From Colwellia sp. MB3u-45 (GTDB lineage: Bacteria > Pseudomonadota > Gammaproteobacteria > Enterobacterales > Alteromonadaceae), in contig NZ_JACGVC010000043.1 in assembly GCF_014077005.1 (NCBI RefSeq), positions 59,573 to 123,572 of the forward strand: a stretch of 64,000 nt of DNA. The letters are read 5' to 3'. Position 1 is the stretch's first letter. Every line of letters starts with the position of its first letter. This document shows, in pieces, positions 9,552 to 18,900 of this stretch. A program made the translations under genes and the position numbers. The notes beneath the pieces were generated by a model. That model was not told the DNA's origin, searched no databases, and saw only the letters and a program-made list of their open reading frames with translations.

Positions 9552-10736
9552 ATGAAAATCACTAACAAATATTTAGTAGAAGCTATTGTTTTCTTTAGTT
9601 ATGTATTATTTGCCATGGCTTGGGTCGGTGGCACCGCTAGCATGCAAAGCATTATGCTTACACTTGACGTGCATAGCTTAGCGTCAGCAAGTTTTATTAG
9701 TGGTGCAGTCACCTTAGCTAAAATTGTTGGTACTTTCATTGCGGCTTGGATAGCGATTAAACTTGGTATTAAATATGCTTTTTTTGTGGCCAGTTTATTA
9801 ATCACCATCGGCTTATTAACCCCTTACGCACCAAATTATGAATGGCTGTTACTCAGTCGATTTTTAATGGGGCTGGGGGGCGCTTTTATGGTGGTGTATT
9901 TTAATCCTATCGTATTACAGTTTTTCAAAGCAGAAGAACGCTCAACCATTAATGGCATTAACGCCGTGGCTTTTAATATGGGTACGGCAATAATTTTGTG
10001 GCAAATGCAGAGTATTAATCAACTTACCGGTAGTTGGCAGAATAGTTTAACGCTATTTTCTGTGCTTAGCTTGGCTGTTGCCCTACTTTGGCTGTTGGTT
10101 AAATTTGAGCAACCATCAAGAGCTAGCAGAGATCAAAATGCCTTATCAGAAAGTTACACTTACCGCCAAGGCTTAACAGACCGTTTTAATTGGTTATACG
10201 GTTTAGCCTATTCAGGCATTTTAGCCTTTTATATTTGTTTGTTCACCTTTTATCCCAAGGCCGGTATTGTGCAAAGTAAATGGGTGATTGGCTTTGGTAT
10301 TGTCGGTACTATCTTTGGCATTATTTATAGTAAAAAAGTGCCATTACGCTTGCCGGTTATACGTTGGTCGGGCTTAGTGGTTATTATTAGCACCGCCGTA
10401 TTTTCGTTTAGTGATTTATATTGGCTACAAACCTTTGCGGCTATGGTGTTAGGTTTTTTTATATTTTTGCCCGTCACCGCACTTGTTTCAATTCCACATG
10501 AGCTGCCAAAGATGACTTCCGCTCGTATCACCATTATCTTTAGTATGTTTTACTCAATTAGTTACATAATATCGACGATAATTCTCTGGGTATTCGGGCG
10601 CTTGGTCGATATTAATCAAGGTGATTACACCGGATCGTTTATTTTAATCACAGTACTGAGTTCAACCTTATTTATAGGTAGTTACTTTTTACCTGAAACC
10701 GGCCATAAAACTAAAATACAACAACAAGGAAGTTAA
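9552..10736 (+). CDS. Major facilitator superfamily transporter
   Basis: 394 residues, almost entirely hydrophobic, with about 12 predicted membrane segments. An MFS-type loop lies between segments 2 and 3 (AWIAIKLGIKYAFF, a weak version of the GxxxDRxGRR signature), and a Gly-rich LSRFLMGLGGAFMVVYF follows in segment 4. The hydrophilic centre near residues 185-205 separates the two six-helix halves. The stop is followed by one base and then the start of an HSL-type esterase, so the two are surely co-transcribed. A shared job (import or export of an ester or its product) is likely but the substrate is unknown. No SMR, ABC or symporter signature is present. Confidence 0.88.
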   Translation: MKITNKYLVEAIVFFSYVLFAMAWVGGTASMQSIMLTLDVHSLASASFISGAVTLAKIVGTFIAAWIAIKLGIKYAFFVASLLITIGLLTPYAPNYEWLLLSRFLMGLGGAFMVVYFNPIVLQFFKAEERSTINGINAVAFNMGTAIILWQMQSINQLTGSWQNSLTLFSVLSLAVALLWLLVKFEQPSRASRDQNALSESYTYRQGLTDRFNWLYGLAYSGILAFYICLFTFYPKAGIVQSKWVIGFGIVGTIFGIIYSKKVPLRLPVIRWSGLVVIISTAVFSFSDLYWLQTFAAMVLGFFIFLPVTALVSIPHELPKMTSARITIIFSMFYSISYIISTIILWVFGRLVDINQGDYTGSFILITVLSSTLFIGSYFLPETGHKTKIQQQGS

Positions 10737-10737
10737 T

Positions 10738-11706
10738 ATGCGAGGAAATGTATCGAAAAATTTAATGCCGTTACTTGAGCAAGTTAATATCGCTATTGAG
10801 CAAGCTAAAGCAAGTGGTGCAGCATTTGAGCCCGCAGTTATTAGGCAAAATTTGGAGAATTTATCCGCCTATATGATACCAGGTCCTGAACTGGCGCTGA
10901 TAGAAGACAAAATCATGACGATAAATGAGCATAGTATTGCCGCGCGCATCTATCATCCAAACCCAGAAAAAGCACTACCGGTTTTACTGCACTTTCATGG
11001 CGGCGGCCATATGTGCGGTAGCATTAATTTATATGACCCCATTAGTCGTGAACTGGCTATTGCCACCAATGCCATTGTTATTTGCATTGATTATCGCTTA
11101 GCACCAGAGCACCCTTACCCTTGTGGTTTAAACGACTGTCAATATTTGTTAGAAAATTACCCCGCGCTACTAAAAGATCACCGCCATAGCGACCAACTCT
11201 ATATTGCTGGCGATAGTGCCGGTGGCGCAATTTGCACCAGTTTAGTGATGAACAACATTGACCAGCCTAATATCAAGATTGATAAACAGATATTGATCTA
11301 TCCCAGTGTTGATTACACCATGAGTTGCCCGTCAGTTACCGAAAATGGCCATGGTTTTCTGCTAGAGGCAGATAAAATGTATTGGTACTTTATGCAATAT
11401 TTCAATCTTAAAAATCAAAATGTTGACGAGAAAATAACTAAGCAAACAAAGGCACTGATAACCAAGGCATCGCCTTTACTTGGCGTGTTTGATCGCCGAA
11501 TGCCCAAAACCTTAGTCATAACCGCAGGTTGTGACCCCTTGCGAGATGAAGGTATTTTATATGCTGATAAAGCCAAACAAGCGGGCGTAAGTGTTGAACA
11601 TTATCAATTTGATGAACTGATCCACGCCTATATGTTGCTGTCAAAACTGATACCAGAGCAATACCAGCAAACTTACTTGCTGATTAAACAGTTTATTAAT
11701 GAGTAA
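10738..11706 (+). CDS. Alpha/beta hydrolase, hormone-sensitive-lipase family esterase
   Basis: 322 residues. The family markers are all present: the oxyanion-hole motif HGGG (residues 87-90), the nucleophile elbow GDSAGG with Ser160, Asp266 in the CDPLRDEG loop and His296 in LIHAYM, giving a complete catalytic triad. Length is normal for bacterial HSL (type IV) esterases, which act on short to medium acyl esters in the cytoplasm; no signal peptide is visible. A good ribosome-binding site (AAGGAAG) lies in the end of the upstream MFS gene, with one base between stop and start, showing a two-gene operon. The natural substrate is not predictable. Confidence 0.92.
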   Translation: MRGNVSKNLMPLLEQVNIAIEQAKASGAAFEPAVIRQNLENLSAYMIPGPELALIEDKIMTINEHSIAARIYHPNPEKALPVLLHFHGGGHMCGSINLYDPISRELAIATNAIVICIDYRLAPEHPYPCGLNDCQYLLENYPALLKDHRHSDQLYIAGDSAGGAICTSLVMNNIDQPNIKIDKQILIYPSVDYTMSCPSVTENGHGFLLEADKMYWYFMQYFNLKNQNVDEKITKQTKALITKASPLLGVFDRRMPKTLVITAGCDPLRDEGILYADKAKQAGVSVEHYQFDELIHAYMLLSKLIPEQYQQTYLLIKQFINE

Positions 11707-11963
11707 GTCACACTCTCTGTCTTGTTAATAAGTTAATAAGTAATTAAACCTAACTATGCCTTGAATCAAGCAATAACTTTCATGGCATAATTCTGTTATA
11801 GATCAGTTCAACGCGGTGAAGTTAGCTGAGCCAATAAAACACTTAATATAAGCTGATTAACTAAAAGCCAGCGACAAAAAAGGCACAATAGCGCTTCACG
11901 CTAGATTGTTGTCAGTCGGTATTTACTCCATCCATGGACATTTAATCTCAACAAAAAAATGCT

Positions 11964-12680
11964 TTATAGCTCAAGATCAAATACCACACTAATTGACGCT
12001 GAAAAAACCATACTCTCTTGTAAGTAACGTCCAGGTTTTGCCGAGCTATCAGACATACGAACACTGGTTTTATAACCTTCATTATTAGCACCATACCGCT
12101 GCTGAATTTGAGTTGAGTTCGCATTGATACTGTAAATTGCCCCTAAATTTACGCCAAAGGCTTTTGCCAGTGATTGGCCTCTGCTTTTCGCATCTTCAAC
12201 CGCAAGCGCATTAACTTCTTGCTGTAGTTGCTTTTCGTTGGAAGATTTTAATTCGATATTGCGAATAGCATTAATTTTCACCCTTAAAGCAAAGTCCATA
12301 AAGGCATTCAACTTCGCTATATTTTTTAATGTTACTGTTAAGGTTCGCCGGGCAACATAACCTTCAATTTTATCGCGCTCATCACGGTTATAAGCGTAAC
12401 GCACTTCGGTTGAAATATTTGACGCCGAGACATTTTTTTCATCAACGTCAAAGTCAGTTAATCCGTTCAGTAAATTGTTTACCCGTTCATCGACTTCTTT
12501 TTTGGCCGCTAAACTGCTTTTTTGTTCACTTTCAACATGTAGATATACCACAGCAATATCTGGCATCGCCAGCATTTGTGCACTGCCCGTCACGCTAATA
12601 TGCCGGTTACTGGGTAAACTGGTATTTGAAAAAGCTAAGGTAGAAAAGATAAACAGCACAACACAAATAAATAATTTCAT
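11964..12680 (-). CDS. SIMPL-domain periplasmic protein (DUF541, YggE-like)
   Basis: 238 residues. A signal peptide (residues about 1-18, ending LAFS) precedes a SIMPL/DUF541 domain covering most of the protein: HISVTGSAQMLAMPDIAVVYLHVE at the start, then EVRYAYNRDERDKIEGYVARRTLTVTL and a C-terminal VFSASISVVFDLEL strand. Members are secreted or periplasmic proteins, some linked to oxidative-stress tolerance (YggE), with no agreed biochemical activity. An AGGATA ribosome-binding site lies six bases ahead of the ATG. It is divergent from the MscS-like gene. Downstream, about 257 bases contain no gene. Confidence 0.85.
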   Translation of the reverse strand: MKLFICVVLFIFSTLAFSNTSLPSNRHISVTGSAQMLAMPDIAVVYLHVESEQKSSLAAKKEVDERVNNLLNGLTDFDVDEKNVSASNISTEVRYAYNRDERDKIEGYVARRTLTVTLKNIAKLNAFMDFALRVKINAIRNIELKSSNEKQLQQEVNALAVEDAKSRGQSLAKAFGVNLGAIYSINANSTQIQQRYGANNEGYKTSVRMSDSSAKPGRYLQESMVFSASISVVFDLEL

Positions 12681-12981
12681 AACATATCCTATTAAAAAGA
12701 CCTTTATACTTGCACAGTAAACACAAGTTCGGTGACTACGTTTCTAAACTTAAGTTTCTAAATTTACGTTTCTAAATTATTGGTAGTTTCTTGTAACCAC
12801 ACACTATTTTATGACAATATAAATGAACTTTAGCTGAACAAAATAATTTTTGGTTTCATCATGACAAATAAATAATCAATAATTAAAGTCATATTTCACT
12901 CGATTTGTTGGGTGAAATCATCTACCGTGCACGTTTTAGCGCCAAAGTAAGTCGTTATTGTAGTAATCTACCGGGCAAAAC
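12681..12981. other. Divergent promoter region, SIMPL gene / MscS-like gene
   Basis: About 300 AT-rich bases separating two divergently read genes, so it must hold both promoters. A short repeat of AAGTTTCTAAA / ACGTTTCTAAA type occurs around 12736-12780. No specific operator is recognised. Confidence 0.4.
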
Positions 12982-13797
12982 ATGATCGAATCTCTTTTAG
13001 AAAATAAATCTTTAGTCACCGCTGTATTAGCTATCGCTATTATTACGGTAAAGTTAGTTATTACACGCTTAATTAAACATCGCGCAAAAAAGAAAAAATT
13101 AGATAAACGCTTAAGCGTTAATTTACTGAATAATCTTTTCAATTTTGCACTCATTTGTGTCGTGTTTAATATCTGGTCTGTTGAGATTCAAAAGTTTGCT
13201 TTTTCAATTGCTGCATTTGTTGTGGCAATAGTGCTTGTTACACGCGAGTTTATTCAATGCCTTATTGGCTTTATTTATGTGGTATCAAATCGTCCCTTTC
13301 GTATTGGTGATTGGATACAAGTGGGTAATTATTGCGGTGAAGTAAACTCTATTGACTGGATCAATTTAACGCTATTAGAAGTTAACATCAGTAATTATCA
13401 ATTTACCGGTAAAACACTTTACATGCCCAATAATCAATTGGTGACATCGGCAATTAAAAACTTAAATTTCCTTAAACGTTACGCCGTTCATCACTTTACT
13501 ATTACCCGAGATGGTAGCGTTAACCCATTTGAATTTATTGATGCGCTAAAAATCAAAGCTGACACCTATTGTGCCGACTTTAATGATGTTGCCGTAAGAT
13601 ATAACCAAGTGATTGAAAGTCGATTAGATATAAAAATTGCCGGACCTGATCCTCATATTGAAGTCGCCACGTCAGAGCTTGGTGATACCCAGATTATTTT
13701 CACTATTTTTTGCCCAACCGAGCGCGCAATGGAAATTGAAAACAAACTCACCGCTGATTTCATGAACTTTTGGTTTAGTGCAAAAAGTCATAACTAA
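12982..13797 (+). CDS. MscS-like mechanosensitive ion channel family protein
   Basis: 271 residues. Three hydrophobic segments occupy roughly residues 10-30, 45-66 and 70-105; the last runs into the beta domain typical of MscS proteins (RPFRIGDWIQVGNYCGEVNSIDWINLTL, then GKTLYMPNNQLVTSAIKNL). The remaining part matches the MscS C-terminal alpha/beta region. It is close in size to E. coli MscS (286) but the pore-lining helix lacks the classic Gly/Ala-rich face, so gating as a simple MscS channel is not certain. The inner membrane is the expected location, with an osmotic-safety role as in the family. It appears to be a single-gene unit. Confidence 0.87.
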   Translation: MIESLLENKSLVTAVLAIAIITVKLVITRLIKHRAKKKKLDKRLSVNLLNNLFNFALICVVFNIWSVEIQKFAFSIAAFVVAIVLVTREFIQCLIGFIYVVSNRPFRIGDWIQVGNYCGEVNSIDWINLTLLEVNISNYQFTGKTLYMPNNQLVTSAIKNLNFLKRYAVHHFTITRDGSVNPFEFIDALKIKADTYCADFNDVAVRYNQVIESRLDIKIAGPDPHIEVATSELGDTQIIFTIFCPTERAMEIENKLTADFMNFWFSAKSHN

Positions 13798-13963
13798 TGA
13801 CTATGTTTTTAAAAATAAGCGCTAAACGAGAAAGTCAGATCAAGATGTGCTGCGCTATAAAAATCAATACCTTAGCTAGTTCAGCCCTTATAGCGAATTA
13901 ATATGACTTCTTATTTGCGCGTTAACTGGTTAGACTGACTTGTTTTTCAAATGGGTTGTCTGC

Positions 13964-15157
13964 ATGTTTTTCCGCTTTATCGCGCTTTTTTTTACCTTGT
14001 TTTTAACATTAACCTCCTATGCTACTGACCTAAATAGCTTAAATAAAAAGTTATCGGCTAATATCGCCAGCGAATTAAAAAAATTTAGTATTCCAGGCGC
14101 AGCGTATGCCATTGTTAAAAACAATCAAGTTTTTGCCATGCAAAGTTTTGGCTATACTGATAAAGCGAAAAGCCAAAAAGTAGATCATAATACGGTGTTT
14201 CGCCTAGCCTCAGTATCTAAGCCTTTTGCCGCCACTATTACCGCGATGTTGGCACAAGAGCAGCAGCTAAAATTATCAGACCCAGTTACTAAGTATGTGC
14301 CTAACTTTGCTTTAGCCACCAAAGGCGCTGCAGACAATATTCAATTAAAACACCTGCTCAGCCATTCAAGTGGCTTGATGCCAAATTCCTACGATAATTT
14401 ACTACATGAAAATTGGAGTATGGAAAAAATAATTAGCCGCTTTGATCGTATTACACCGATTTGCCAGCCGGCAAAATGTTACGGCTATCAAAATATTGCC
14501 TACGGATTTTTACAACCGGCCATTGAAGCGGTTAGTGCTAAAAGCTACGCCACTTTGCTACAAGAAAGAATTTTTTCGCCCTTAAAAATGGCCAATGCCT
14601 CAGTGGGTATTGAGGTGTTTTTACAACAGCAAAACACCGCCAAGCCTCACATTCTCAGAAAACGGATAAAAACAAGCAAAAAAAATAGAGCAGGCAGAAA
14701 TATCACACGCTATATTTGGCGTACAGTAGATGTTGAGCCTGACTATTATAAAGTGGCTCCCGCTGCAGGTATTAACGCCAGTATTGCTGACTTATCAAAG
14801 TGGTTAATTGCCAATTTAGGTCATAACCCTGAAACACTTTCTCCTGCACTACTGGCTGAACTTACTACACCACGTATTAAAACAAAAAAAGATTTGCGCC
14901 GCCGATATTGGCGTAAGCATTTAACTGATGCCCACTACGGATACGGCTGGCGTATTTATCAATTTGACGGTCATCCTATTATTTATCATTCTGGCTGGGT
15001 TGCTGGCTTTCGGGCCGATATTGGTTACTCGCCAGAGTTAGACATCGGCTTTGCGATTTTAATTAATGCAGAGTCAAATGTGATTAACAAAATATCGAGC
15101 AAATTTTGGTCACAAGCCCATCAATTACTTGTCAACAATGATAAAAATAAATCTTAA
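13964..15157 (+). CDS. Serine hydrolase, beta-lactamase/class C-like family
   Basis: 397 residues from the ATG at 13964; a TTG 24 bases upstream would add eight residues in front of a good signal peptide (FFRFIALFFTLFLTLTSYA), so the ATG is preferred. The penicillin-binding fold motifs are SVSK (Ser83, Lys86), a YQN triad starting at Tyr175 and HSG at His342. The protein is secreted to the periplasm or envelope. The family includes class C beta-lactamases, D-aminopeptidases and esterases, so resistance cannot be concluded. A strongly basic insertion lies near residues 228-255 (HILRKRIKTSKKNRAGRN). A paralogous family member occurs at 48883-50100. Confidence 0.88.
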   Translation: MFFRFIALFFTLFLTLTSYATDLNSLNKKLSANIASELKKFSIPGAAYAIVKNNQVFAMQSFGYTDKAKSQKVDHNTVFRLASVSKPFAATITAMLAQEQQLKLSDPVTKYVPNFALATKGAADNIQLKHLLSHSSGLMPNSYDNLLHENWSMEKIISRFDRITPICQPAKCYGYQNIAYGFLQPAIEAVSAKSYATLLQERIFSPLKMANASVGIEVFLQQQNTAKPHILRKRIKTSKKNRAGRNITRYIWRTVDVEPDYYKVAPAAGINASIADLSKWLIANLGHNPETLSPALLAELTTPRIKTKKDLRRRYWRKHLTDAHYGYGWRIYQFDGHPIIYHSGWVAGFRADIGYSPELDIGFAILINAESNVINKISSKFWSQAHQLLVNNDKNKS

Positions 15158-15692
15158 CGTCTTACTCAGGAAGTAGCAGAATTGCGCTTTGTTGTTTGCA
15201 ACTAGCTCGCTTTTAAATAATGACTTAATCTAATGCCATTTAAGTAAGTAACAAGCACTGAATTAAACTTTATCTCCAGTAAACTTCAATAGCTGAAAAT
15301 AACCAAAACAGCGTCAATATACAGTTTTAATAGACTGCTTTAATAACAGAGACACTTTGCTGAAAAATCAAACATACCCGTTGCACTTTAAGGGGTTTAT
15401 CAATCAAAAACCACACAACAAAACTTATACTAAGCACTTAAAGCCCCTGACATTTTTATTATTTTGCTGACTTTACCGCTCTGGTTACCGTTTAGCTTTT
15501 AGTTATTACGCCAAGTTATTAAAAGTCTAATTAATAGCGAAACAAAGACTAAACAGGCAACAAAATTAGGGGCTGCAAAGGGTGTTTTTACACTATATCA
15601 GTTTGCATTGCCGCGTTTGTTCGACTATTTTTACTTAATTAATGTAGCGAAGTAAGTCATATTTTTTTTGAAATCTGATTCATAACAAGCCT
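15158..15692. other. Long non-coding stretch ahead of the giant gene
   Basis: Some 535 AT-rich bases with no reading frame on either strand. No terminator with a clear T tract was found for the serine hydrolase. Together with the repeat at 15693-15740 and the following 163 bases it makes a 746-base gene-free leader before the 1690-residue gene. Confidence 0.4.
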
Positions 15693-15740
15693 TGAAAGGT
15701 ACTGTTAAAAGATCCCTGAAAGGTATTGTTAAAAGGTCTT
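15693..15740. repeat. 24-bp imperfect tandem duplication
   Basis: Two adjacent 24-base units (15693-15716 and 15717-15740), both starting TGAAAGGTA and containing TGTTAAAAG, differ at only a few positions. They lie about 165 bases upstream of the giant gene, where a duplicated operator or a simple local duplication are both possible. Confidence 0.75.
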
Positions 15741-15903
15741 GTTGAGCGTATTAATGCTAAATTAACCTCAGTATTGAATCAGACAAGAAAGACTGGTTGT
15801 TAGCCTACCGTATTTGTACCTAGTACATTATCGGGTAGTTGTTCATTGTTTATCACCGCCACGATAATTACTTTTACACAATCAGTGTCTAAGAGGAAGG
15901 ATC

Positions 15904-18900
15904 ATGGAAACAATGAGTGTTAATGGAAAATTAATTCCTACCAACGATAATGAAAGTATCACTGACCAATATCTAGGTCATTTTCTAAAAATCAGCTATA
16001 GCCAAGAAATTTCTGGCCACCCAGTATTTAGTAAGGACAGGGTAGATGTCGAGCTAGACGGTATTTTTAGATTTTATTTACCGCTCAAAAACCTAGTGAT
16101 TAATGAAGCCGTTAAAATAGCCATTTTTGCACCTGATGGCGAAATGCTAGGCCAACAAAATTATAGTTACACCAGCTTAAAACCAAGCAATGTCCCTATT
16201 AATGTTGTTGATGAAAGTCCAGTCTTCAACATCAAAATCAATCCTAAAGTTATTGCTTTTAATATTGAGTCACCGGTAGAGAAAGCCATAAAAAAAATTA
16301 CCGGTAAAGTCATTGATAGCACAGCGGAGCAGGCAACAGGCGGTTTACAAGTTGTGATTATGGTCAGTGATGACCCTGTTGCTTTGCTTGATAGTAGTAG
16401 TTTTCATGCGGTGTTTTCTGCTACCACTGATAACCAAGGCTACTTTTATGGTCAAGTGCCAAATAAAAGCATTCAGCAAGCTTTCGGTGTTATTGCCGGT
16501 AATTTAACTCAGCCTATTGTCATTGGATTAGACGACAATAGGCTACCCAAAAATATTTTATTAGTCTCTGATTTATCAGCTTTAGAGCCAGACAATGACT
16601 GCGCCTGTAATGAAGCTGTACCCCTTTTACCCGACAGTGATGACCTAGTCAATTCAGGCGCTTTTTCTCAAGACATAGGCGGCAAATGTGTTGACTTTAC
16701 CGTGCCTAATAGAACATTAGAAGAGACTAGCTTTTATCATACCGTTAGAACAACAGAGCCTGAAATTAGAGGTTTTACTATCACAGTCAAAGACAGCAAA
16801 AAATTTAAATTTGAATTATTTGAAATATCAAAAAATATTTTTACTACCATCAATAAATTAAATGATTCGTTTTCTTCATTATCAATGCAGCCGTTAGTTA
16901 TAGAAGAAGTTGCGATGAAAGATGACACCGTAAATATGACAAGAGTTATGGCATCGCGGCTAGGTGAAAAAACAGCCCCTGCCCTGCCAAATTATATGCT
17001 AAAAATGAACTTTGCTGATACGCAACAATTAAAAATTCACACTCATGACTTACAGAGCATTAATAAAAACTTAGTATTTTCAGATCTTTTAAGCATTCTT
17101 AAACAACAAGAGCAACGCAGAAAAAAACTATCGAGTTTACAACATAAACTTGCCGCTGCTTATTGTGGAAAAAATGGCGTGGAAAGTGCCAAAACCTTTT
17201 GTGAAACCCTGACAGCAAAAGACACTTTAAATCGCGAAGAAGTTCGAGCATTATTAGGCCATATTGAAAAGAACCTCGGTTTGTTAGCGCTTTCACCTGC
17301 CAATAAAAAACACTTTACTAAAGCTATTTTAGAGCTTGAAAAGCTTGTTAATAACACACAAGTAACGGCACAAATGTTAAACAACGCCATTAAAGTGGTC
17401 GAGCAAACAATCCTGTTAATCGATGATGTACCAAATTCAGTTAACCAAGAAAGAATGTTAGGTGACTTAAGGCGCTTAATGATCGAGCTTGCCAATGCCA
17501 GTGAGACAACTCAACTAGGGTTTGAGCCTTGCCCTACTGCAACTAAACCAACCACTATGGGTATTATGTGTTTAACCATAGAGTTTGAAAAAATAAAAAC
17601 CACATTAAAAAACAGTGTGTTACTTTCCTTACCTGAAATAACCATGATTCGCGAATATTACCTTATATTTCAAGATAGCATCACCGCCTTTATTGACTTA
17701 TTGGACGAGTATTATAACTTCTACCGTAATGGCAGCACTTTTGTGAACGAGCTAGTCGATGATTACTTTTACCGCCATTATGATGAAATAAGAAGTCGAT
17801 TATTGGGTTTAATGAAACAAATTAGTTCGGGCATTAGCCAAATTGAAAACATTGAACAGGCTTATATTGTCAACCATCCCGGTCGAGTTAATTTAACGGT
17901 AGAAAGTAGTATTAATTGGGATGAAAACATTACTATTCATGAAAATACCACTATAGCCAATGGCCATATTTTACATATAAAACAAATTTGGAAAGCGGCG
18001 GGGTTTTCTTTAGGCGATTGCTTATATAGCATGCCACTAGCGCCATGTCAGGAGAAACAAATTGCCATAGTCGATTGGGATCGAAAGGAAACCTCCGCCC
18101 GCACCGAAGCTCAAATTGTGAGTGAAGAAATAACCGCAGATATTATTCGCGATCGAGATATTACCGAAATTATGCATTCATCGCTAAATGAGTCACTTGT
18201 CGCAAACTCGAGTAATAGTACCAGCTCAACCAGCGCAGGCATTGGTGGTGGTATTGGTGGTTTTATTGCGCCTGTAGTGTTTGGTGTCGCCGGTGGTATC
18301 TCGCATTCTGGCGCTTCTTCAAAATCAAACGCATCACAAAATTCAGCACGAAATGTTTCTGGTAGTGCTTTAAACCGATTAAAAGATTCCACCTCACAAT
18401 CAGCTTCTAGCGTGCGAAGCCAACGCAGTACAGTGGTACAAACAATAGGTCAAAATGAATCGGTTAATGTACAAACTGAAGTAATTAAAAATAACAATCA
18501 CTGTCATGCAGTCACCATCGAATATTTTGAGGTTTTAAAGCATTATGCCATTGAACAAAAATTAGTTGATGTTCAAGAATGTCTTTATGTCCCTCTACCC
18601 ATGAGCCTTTTCGATAATCAAAAAGTATTACGCTGGAGAAACACCTTAAAAAGAGCGGTTTACGGTAAAACCTTACATAGAGGCTTTAGCGCTATAGAAC
18701 GTATTGAAGATGAATATATTAATGCTGATTTACCTGATGGGCGCTACGTTGATGAAGTAATTCAAAACTTCTCCGGTTACTTTACTTTGTCATTTGAATT
18801 AGCCCGTCCCTTTATCAGAATAATAGAAGAAGCGACGAAAACTGAAGAGTATGATCTGTTGATATTATTCCCTTGGTTTCCTGGTCGCATGGTACTAAAT

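Noticed and set aside
13940..13963. TTG start eight codons upstream for the serine hydrolase
   Set aside because: No ribosome-binding site, and the ATG at 13964 begins directly at a typical signal peptide.
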